Shown here: in pieces, positions 59,456 through 64,000 of the stretch
Position numbering within the stretch: the stretch's first letter is position 1
How the letters are laid out: every line of letters starts with the position of its first letter
Origin: Hyalangium versicolor
GTDB taxonomy: Bacteria > Myxococcota > Myxococcia > Myxococcales > Myxococcaceae
NCBI RefSeq assembly: GCF_020103695.1
Contig: NZ_JAHXBF010000025.1
Span: forward strand, 108,105 to 172,104
Length of the DNA stretch: 64,000 bases
Reading direction: 5' to 3'
Notes under the pieces: model-generated
The model's input: the letters and a program-made list of their open reading frames with translations, nothing else
Databases searched by the model: none
What the model was told of the DNA's origin: nothing
Program-made: the position numbers and the translations under genes

Positions 59456-60475
59456 ATGGACCCTCTTGAGCTCTTCCTCCAAGGATTTCTGGGCGGCGTG
59501 CCTTTGGGCGTGCTCGTCTACCTGGCTCTGCGCTACGGCCTGGGCGGCTTGTTCACCGTGGATCAGAACGAGCGTGCGGTGAAGGTGCGTCTGGGCCGCG
59601 CCGAGCGCCTGGGAACGGATCTCACCAACCGCACCGGTCCCGTCTCCGAGGGCCTCGCTCGCACGGACGAGGACCGCTATATCTACCCGCAGCTGCGCGT
59701 CTACTCCTCCGGGGGCCCCTACTTCAAATGGCCCTGGGAACAGGTGCGCAAGGTGTCGGTGGCCACGCAGACGCTCAACATGGCCTTTGATCCGGACGAG
59801 CCGAGCGCCAACCAGGACGGCACCGTCATCGAGGCCGTCACCAAGGACCAGCTCAACACCGGGCTCACCGGTCAGCTGCGCTACCGCGTCTCCGAGAACA
59901 ACCTCTACGCCTTCCTCTTCGGAGTGAAGCGTCCCATCTCGCACGTCATGGGCTTCTTCGTCTCCATCCTGCGCCAGCGCATCTCCAACTTCGAGGCGCC
60001 CGCCAGCGTGCAGGATCCCTCCCTCTCCCGCGTCGAGGCGAGCATCGTGGCCGGCATCTCCATCAACGATCTGCGCAAGAACCTCAGGGATCTCAACGAG
60101 CACATGGATCACGAGTGCAAGGGCAGCGAAGCCCGCTACGGGGTGGTCCTGGAGGCCTCGCTCATCACTGGCATCGATCCTCCCCAGGACGTGGAGAGCG
60201 CGCTGGCGGCCATCAACACCGCGCACAACCATGTCTCCAGTGACATCAGCCTGGCCCAGGCGGCCGCGGACCAGAAGATCGTCCAGAGCCGGCGCGCCGT
60301 GGAGATTGAAACGCTCCGGGCGCAGGCCGAGGTGGAACCGCTCCTGGCCCTGTCCACCCAACTGTCGCTGCTCAAGCGCAGCGGCCCCGGCGCGCTCCAG
60401 GCCTACCTGCGCAACATCCGCCTGGGGCTGTATCAGAAGGCGCAGTCTGTCTTCATGGCGGTGAAGCATGATTAG
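59456..60475 (+). CDS. SPFH/band 7 domain membrane protein (first of a pair)
   Basis: 339 residues. N-terminal membrane segment (about 7-33), then an SPFH-type domain (about 35-230; VDQNERAVKVRLGRAERLG, GPYFKWPWEQVRKVSVATQTLNM) and a helical region (about 240-300) with RRAVEIETLRAQAEVEPLLAL, as in stomatin/HflK-like proteins. It overlaps the next SPFH gene by 8 bp. The two look like a heteromeric membrane scaffold comparable to HflK/HflC, but FtsH is not adjacent. Confidence 0.85.
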   Translation: MDPLELFLQGFLGGVPLGVLVYLALRYGLGGLFTVDQNERAVKVRLGRAERLGTDLTNRTGPVSEGLARTDEDRYIYPQLRVYSSGGPYFKWPWEQVRKVSVATQTLNMAFDPDEPSANQDGTVIEAVTKDQLNTGLTGQLRYRVSENNLYAFLFGVKRPISHVMGFFVSILRQRISNFEAPASVQDPSLSRVEASIVAGISINDLRKNLRDLNEHMDHECKGSEARYGVVLEASLITGIDPPQDVESALAAINTAHNHVSSDISLAQAAADQKIVQSRRAVEIETLRAQAEVEPLLALSTQLSLLKRSGPGALQAYLRNIRLGLYQKAQSVFMAVKHD

Positions 60476-61385
60476 CACCCTGGCTGGCGCGGTCTTCGGT
60501 TTCCTGGGCACGGCCCTGGCGCTGCCCGTTCTTTTCGGGCTGCTGCGGATGTTCGGCGTGTACACCGTGGTGCAGGAGCGCTCATGCCACGTGTACGTGC
60601 TCTTTGGCTCGGTGGTCCTCACACTCGACGAGCCCGGCTTCCACCTGCTGTGGCCCAAGCTCGGGCTGAAGGCGCTCTTCGTCAACCTCCTGGGCCGCTG
60701 CCACGTGGTGGATCTGCGGCTGGACCAGCAGTACCTGCGCAGCCAGGCGGTGAACTCCGAGGAGGGCGCGCCCATGGGGATTGGCGTCTGGTACGAGATG
60801 TATGTCTCGGATCCCAAGCGCTTCCTCTTCGAGAACGCGGATCCCCGAGGCAGCCTGGCCGCCAACGTGAGCAATGCCGTGGTGCGCTGCCTGTCCAACA
60901 TGAAGCTTTCGGCCATGCTGGAGACGCGTCACGAGATGAGCCGCGCGGTCCGCGCCGAGGTGAGCCACAAGAGCCACGAGTGGGGCTACAAGCTGGGCAG
61001 CGTGTACGTGCGCAAGGTGCACTTCCGCGACGCGCAGATGATCCACCAGATCGAGGAGAAGGTCGTCAACCGGCTGCGCCAGGTGACCAGTGCCATCCGC
61101 CAGGACGGCGCCAACCAGGTCAGCATCATCACCAGCACCGCCGAGCGGCAGAGCGCGGTGGAGTTCGCTCGTGCCGCGGCGCTGCGGCCCCAGATCGTCG
61201 GCGCGGCGCTCCAGAAGATTGGAGAGGATCCCGAAGTGCTCCAGGGCACCTTCGAGCTGCTGGAGACGCAGCGTCTGCTGGAGAGCGGGGCGCTGCTCAC
61301 GCTGGTGCCTTACGGGGCGCGTGTGGAGCTGCTGAATCAGTTGCCGTCAGCGGCCCCGGAGCCTGTCCGCCACCGCAAGGGCTGA
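60468..61385 (+). CDS. SPFH/band 7 domain membrane protein (second of a pair)
   Basis: 305 residues. TM segment about 5-30, SPFH domain about 30-210 (VVQERSCHVYVLFGSVVLTLDEPGFHLLWPK), helical C-terminus with SAVEFARAAALRPQIVGAAL and a tail LETQRLLESGALLTLVPYG typical of prohibitin-like proteins. Overlaps the first SPFH gene; a DUF697 protein starts 41 bp after the stop, which suggests a three-gene operon. Confidence 0.85.
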   Translation: MISTLAGAVFGFLGTALALPVLFGLLRMFGVYTVVQERSCHVYVLFGSVVLTLDEPGFHLLWPKLGLKALFVNLLGRCHVVDLRLDQQYLRSQAVNSEEGAPMGIGVWYEMYVSDPKRFLFENADPRGSLAANVSNAVVRCLSNMKLSAMLETRHEMSRAVRAEVSHKSHEWGYKLGSVYVRKVHFRDAQMIHQIEEKVVNRLRQVTSAIRQDGANQVSIITSTAERQSAVEFARAAALRPQIVGAALQKIGEDPEVLQGTFELLETQRLLESGALLTLVPYGARVELLNQLPSAAPEPVRHRKG

Positions 61386-61426
61386 TGCGGTATGAATTGA
61401 GCAATGCTGTTCAGCGGGAGGGGATC

Positions 61427-62548
61427 ATGTCTTGGCTCGACACACTGGATGACGTTCGGACGCGGAACTTCAGCAAGGTCTCCATGCCGGAACGGGACAA
61501 GACTGCGCGAGACGTCATCAACATGTGCTCTTACGCAGCCGCCGTCGTGTCCATCTCACCGATTCCGTTCTCGGATGTGGTGCTGATGCTGCCCATCCAG
61601 ACCGGCATGGTGATGACGGTGGGGCACATCTACGGACGGAAGGTGGACAAGGCATCGGCCCGGGATCTCATCCTCGAGTTGGGCACCACCGCGGGGGTGG
61701 GCTTCCTGGCGCGGCAGGGCATCAAGGTCCTGCTGCCCATGTTCGGCGGGCTGATTACAGTCGTGCCGGCCTTCGCCGCCAACTGGGCCATCGGCCGCGT
61801 AGCGGTTGAGTATTTCAAGAACCCCGGTCTCTCCCAGGAGAAGATGAAGGAGGTCTTCCGAAAGGCCAAGGACGAGGGCAGCTCGCTCTTCTCCAAGGAC
61901 GCGTTCAACGACTTCCGCAAGAAGAACGAGGGGAAGATCAAGGAGGTCGCGGAAGAGGATGCCGATCAGCCGGCACCGGAGGAGGAGGAGCAGGAGGCGG
62001 CGCCTCCGAAGGCTCGGAAGAAGGCGGCCGCGAAGAAGACGGTGGAGAAGAAACCGCTGGGGAAGCCCGTCACGGCAAAGAAGGCGGCCACGAAGAAGTC
62101 TGCTGCGAAGAAGGCCCCCGCGAAGAAGGCCCCCGCGAAGAAGGCCCCCGCGAAGCAGCGAGGCCGCGCGTCGTCCGCCGAGGCAGAGGAGCCGCAGGAA
62201 GACCTGGATGCGGACGCTTCCCTCACGGTACGCACACTGATCGAGCGGGAGCTGCCGAGGCGCATCGAGGCGAAGCGCGAGCTGGCCCGTGGCATCGGCG
62301 CGGTGGTCCACCTTGATATCCATGGCAGCGAGGGTGGCCAGTGGACGGTGGACCTCGGCGCGCAGAGCCAGTGGGTCAAGCGGGGACTGAGCGGTACTCC
62401 ACGCGTGACGGTCCGCTGCAAGGACGACGACTTCCTGCAGATCGCCACTGGCAGAAAGGACGCCAAGATGGCGGTCCTCATGGGCTCGCTGGAGTTCGAC
62501 CCGTTCGACCTCGAGTTGGCAGGTCAGGTGGGCGAGCTGTTGACCTGA
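61427..62548 (+). CDS. DUF697-like protein with histone-H1-like Lys/Ala linker and SCP2-like C-terminus
   Basis: 373 residues from ATG 61427, preceded by GGGAGGGGATC. Residues 20-140 form a DUF697-like membrane-associated domain (DVVLMLPIQTGMVMTVGHIYG, GVGFLARQGIKVLLPMFGGLI). About 190-250 is a Lys/Ala-rich tail with tandem KKAPA units resembling histone H1. Residues about 265-373 look like an SCP2-type fold (VRTLIERELPRRIEAK, WTVDLGAQSQWVKRG, FLQIATGRKDAKMAVLMGSL) that binds lipids in other proteins. A combined membrane, nucleic-acid-like and lipid module is unusual. Last gene of the SPFH cluster. Confidence 0.8.
   Translation: MSWLDTLDDVRTRNFSKVSMPERDKTARDVINMCSYAAAVVSISPIPFSDVVLMLPIQTGMVMTVGHIYGRKVDKASARDLILELGTTAGVGFLARQGIKVLLPMFGGLITVVPAFAANWAIGRVAVEYFKNPGLSQEKMKEVFRKAKDEGSSLFSKDAFNDFRKKNEGKIKEVAEEDADQPAPEEEEQEAAPPKARKKAAAKKTVEKKPLGKPVTAKKAATKKSAAKKAPAKKAPAKKAPAKQRGRASSAEAEEPQEDLDADASLTVRTLIERELPRRIEAKRELARGIGAVVHLDIHGSEGGQWTVDLGAQSQWVKRGLSGTPRVTVRCKDDDFLQIATGRKDAKMAVLMGSLEFDPFDLELAGQVGELLT
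62105..62149 (+). repeat. Tandem 15-bp repeat in the Lys/Ala linker
   Basis: Three exact consecutive copies of GCGAAGAAGGCCCCC, encoding AKKAP repeats. Copy number may vary between strains by slippage. Confidence 0.85.
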
Positions 62549-62564
62549 GGGTGAAGCGCGAAGA

Positions 62565-62819
62565 CTAGTAGGCGTTGTTCTCGCCGAAGGTCTTCATCGT
62601 CTTCTGTTGCAGCTTCTTGTCGGCCTCAACGCCGTCGTTGGTCACCTGCGAGTTACCAGCGAGCGCGGAAGCCGAGGCGCCGAACAGCTTGCGGATGTTG
62701 TCACCGAACACCGTGATCACGCCGATGGAGGCGATCGCGATCAGGGCGACGATGATGATGTACTCGGTCATGCCTTGACCACGAGCCTTGCGCAGTTGCT
62801 TCTTCGAGACGGCCTTCAT
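62565..62819 (-). CDS. Flp-type IVb pilin
   Basis: 84 residues from ATG 62819 with CCAGGAGTTCC upstream. Basic leader (MKAVSKKQLRKARGQG), then MTEYIIIVALIAIASIGVI: the prepilin site G-Q-G-M-T-E-Y with the Glu+5/Tyr+6 of Flp pilins and a hydrophobic helix, followed by a polar tail. Processed by a TadV-type prepilin peptidase and assembled by Tad machinery in other bacteria. No tad genes are adjacent. The start is coupled (ATGA) to a tiny lipoprotein gene upstream. Confidence 0.8.
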   Translation of the reverse strand: MKAVSKKQLRKARGQGMTEYIIIVALIAIASIGVITVFGDNIRKLFGASASALAGNSQVTNDGVEADKKLQQKTMKTFGENNAY

Positions 62820-62992
62820 TGGAACTCCTGGGGGTTGAGCGGCGGAGGGGTAAAAGGTGAAGACGAGTAGGAGTTGTTCTCGCCGTCGGAGGGCTTGCAC
62901 CCCACTCCGAGGAGGAGCAGGAGGCTCAGGCCTTGTCCCTTCCACCGGGCGATGGAGGGAATCTCCTGGAGTGGGAACGGCGCATGGAGCAT
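62816..62992 (-). CDS. Small lipoprotein upstream of and overlapping the pilin gene
   Basis: 58 residues from ATG 62992 (GAGAGAGACAG upstream). Long N-region, then a Leu run and lipobox GVGC (Cys about 32), followed by a polar Ser/Asn/Pro-rich tail of 26 residues (ENNSYSSSPFTPPPLN). Stop and pilin start overlap (ATGA), so it is the first gene of the pilin unit. Unusually small for a lipoprotein; might be a spacer or anchoring peptide for the pilin. Could be missed by gene finders. Confidence 0.5.
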   Translation of the reverse strand: MLHAPFPLQEIPSIARWKGQGLSLLLLLGVGCKPSDGENNSYSSSPFTPPPLNPQEFQ

Positions 62993-63209
62993 GAACTGTC
63001 TCTCTCGGGACACGAGCTGAGCCCACAGAGAGATAGATCAGTGCTTGATGCTTGCCTGTACCACTTCAGGCGTAGGACGACGGAAACGAGCTTCCTGACG
63101 GTGAGCCCATGAGCCGCGCTCCGGGCTGGCGCAGAAGCCATTCATCTCCGGCAGACACACGCCTGCTCAGCCCAGCCGCCTTCCCAGGCAGGACGCGGCA
63201 GAGACCTGA
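62993..63209. other. Intergenic region left of the IS remnant
   Basis: 217 bp with the promoter region of the minus-strand pilin unit; no credible coding frame seen. Confidence 0.4.
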
Positions 63210-63334
63210 TGAGCCTGCCCCGATTTTGTGGACACCCCTGATGAGTCTAAACGCGAGAGGATGTGTCCATGGAACACAGGAAGAGGCGGAGTTTCACGCC
63301 CGAGTTCAGGGCGCAGACAGTGCGGTTGGTGTGA
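63210..63334 (+). mobile_element. IS3-family element, 5' remnant
   Basis: Begins with the same 37 bases as the element at 63880 and contains the start of orfA (ATG 63269), which encodes MEHRKRRSFTPEF and stops after 21 codons at 63332-63334. About 125 bp remain, so this is an older truncated copy with point differences from the second copy. Confidence 0.75.
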
Positions 63335-63460
63335 GAAGGGACGAAGTCACTGCCCCAGGTGGCAGTGGCCAGCTCAGCTTCGCTGCCTTCACCCGGCCCA
63401 AGTATCCGTTCACCGTGATCGGCGACAGCGAACAACTGCGCGCGATCGCCCGCGCGCGCA
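63335..63460 (+). other. Coding debris between IS remnant and truncated gene
   Basis: The plus strand can be read as GQLSFAAFTRPKYPFTVIGD followed by SEQLRAIARARIMDE without a start, which looks like the end of a lost protein. No family assigned. Confidence 0.3.
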
Positions 63461-63879
63461 TCATGGACGAAAGCGAGCAAACTTCTCGATGGCCATGAGC
63501 AGATCTCCTCGGGCGGCATCACCGTCAGGGAACTGGTTTCCAGGGTCACTCAGAAACGACTCGGCGAACGACAGGGCGGCTCTGCACAGAGGGGCAGCAT
63601 CCACCTCGTCCACCAACGTCGTGCCGCATCGGATGGCAATGAGCCCTTTCTTCGTCCGCTGAAAGAGAACAGAGAAGGATGAATCAGCACCAATCAGAAG
63701 GAATTCGGACTTTCCTTGCCTCAGGAACCGCTCCAGGCCGAAGAGCAGGTCAGCGATGGCGATGACCAGCATCATCGCTTGATCCGGTTGCCTGCCGCGC
63801 GAGGTACCGATCCCCTTCTCACCCACAAGGGTCATATGCCCCAGGTCGAAGCCAGACCGGATGGAACCCGTAGGCTCAT
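63461..63879 (-). pseudogene. Gene truncated at its 5' end by the IS insertion
   Basis: The minus-strand frame runs from the IS edge at 63879 to a stop at 63461 (139 codons). It has no start of its own at the IS side: the coding character (EPTGSIRSGFDLGHM, then TLVGEKGIGTSRGRQPDQAMM) continues right up to the insertion point. An internal ATG at 63835 could give a 124-residue product. Soluble alpha/beta-looking protein, family not recognised. The N-terminal part is missing, consistent with disruption by the IS3 element. Confidence 0.6.
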
Positions 63880-64000
63880 TGAGCCTGCCCCGATTTTGTG
63901 GACACCCCTGATGAGTCGAAACACGAGAGGATGTGTCCCATGGAACGAAGGAAGAGACGGAGCTTCACGCCCGAGTTCAGGGCGGAGGCAATCCGGCTGG
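63880..64000 (+). mobile_element. IS3-family insertion sequence (left end; continues past window)
   Basis: Starts with TGAGCCTGCCCCGATTTTGT (IS3-like end beginning TG) and contains orfA from ATG 63940, encoding MERRKRRSFTPEFRAEAIRL, the typical helix-turn-helix start of IS3-family OrfA; the frame is intact to the window edge. orfB and the right end lie outside. Confidence 0.82.

Overview
The window is very GC-rich and gene-dense, and its families point to a myxobacterium of the suborder Cystobacterineae (relatives of Myxococcus, Stigmatella, Archangium, Hyalangium). The evidence is a complete gltK/gltB/gltA/gltC gliding-motility cluster, a myxobacterial PilZ-type protein, a DUF2381 protein next to a Ser/Thr kinase, several Ser/Thr kinases, FHA/TPR and cyclic-nucleotide-domain proteins, a choice-of-anchor A lipoprotein and Rhs debris. 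No tRNA or rRNA gene was recognised.

Layout. 1-7.2 kb (minus): six tightly packed genes reading gltB-gltA-gltC-MFS exporter-plsX-HAD phosphatase (the last cut by the window edge), with gaps of -4, -4, 12, 1 and -4 bp. 7.4-9.4 kb (plus): gltK lipoprotein and a VWA-domain protein, divergent from the operon. 9.6-12.8 kb: purE-purK, a YbaK-type deacylase and a convergent quinone-reductase-like protein. 12.8-24.8 kb: membrane proteins, an EAL-CBS-GGDEF protein, a GT-C glycosyltransferase, DUF192 and PilZ proteins, an HExxH/TPR membrane peptidase, a DUF2505-like protein, an NTF2-like lipoprotein, an APH-fold kinase and a TPR protein. 25.0-27.8 kb is a competition/defence islet: a lipoprotein ending in a PD-(D/E)XK-like nuclease domain overlaps by 4 bp a DUF5953-like gene (a plausible toxin-immunity pair of the SitA/SitI kind), and faces an AbiJ-like abortive-infection gene. 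28.0-33.6 kb: choice-of-anchor A lipoprotein, a small membrane-anchored protein, a double cNMP-domain protein and an FHA/TPR protein.

33.8-40.9 kb: tldD-tldE (pmbA), then an accessory stretch in which the last codons of tldE and its downstream sequence occur three times (near 36.61, 38.89 and 39.78 kb). The copies flank an Rhs remnant, two lipoprotein genes (one with a JAB-like HNHP motif), a CPBP protease and truncated genes. This looks like repeated insertion at the 3' end of tldE. 41.0-47.0 kb: ParB-like protein, PQQ-like propeller lipoprotein, large-subunit catalase and a zinc-ribbon membrane protein. 47.0-53.3 kb: divergent MarR regulator and a tolC-MFP-RND efflux operon. 53.5-59.3 kb: dps, two small membrane proteins, two Ser/Thr kinases and a DUF2381 protein. 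59.4-62.5 kb: an SPFH pair and a DUF697 protein with a histone-H1-like tail and a possible SCP2-like end. 62.5-64.0 kb: a Flp-type pilin with a tiny overlapping lipoprotein, then an IS3-family element that has cut a gene, preceded by an older remnant of the same IS.

The strongest candidates for something not yet described are the lipoprotein toxin/immunity pair beside the abortive-infection gene, the tldE-3'-end repeat array with its cargo, and the long transcription unit joining the outer-membrane gliding complex to plsX.
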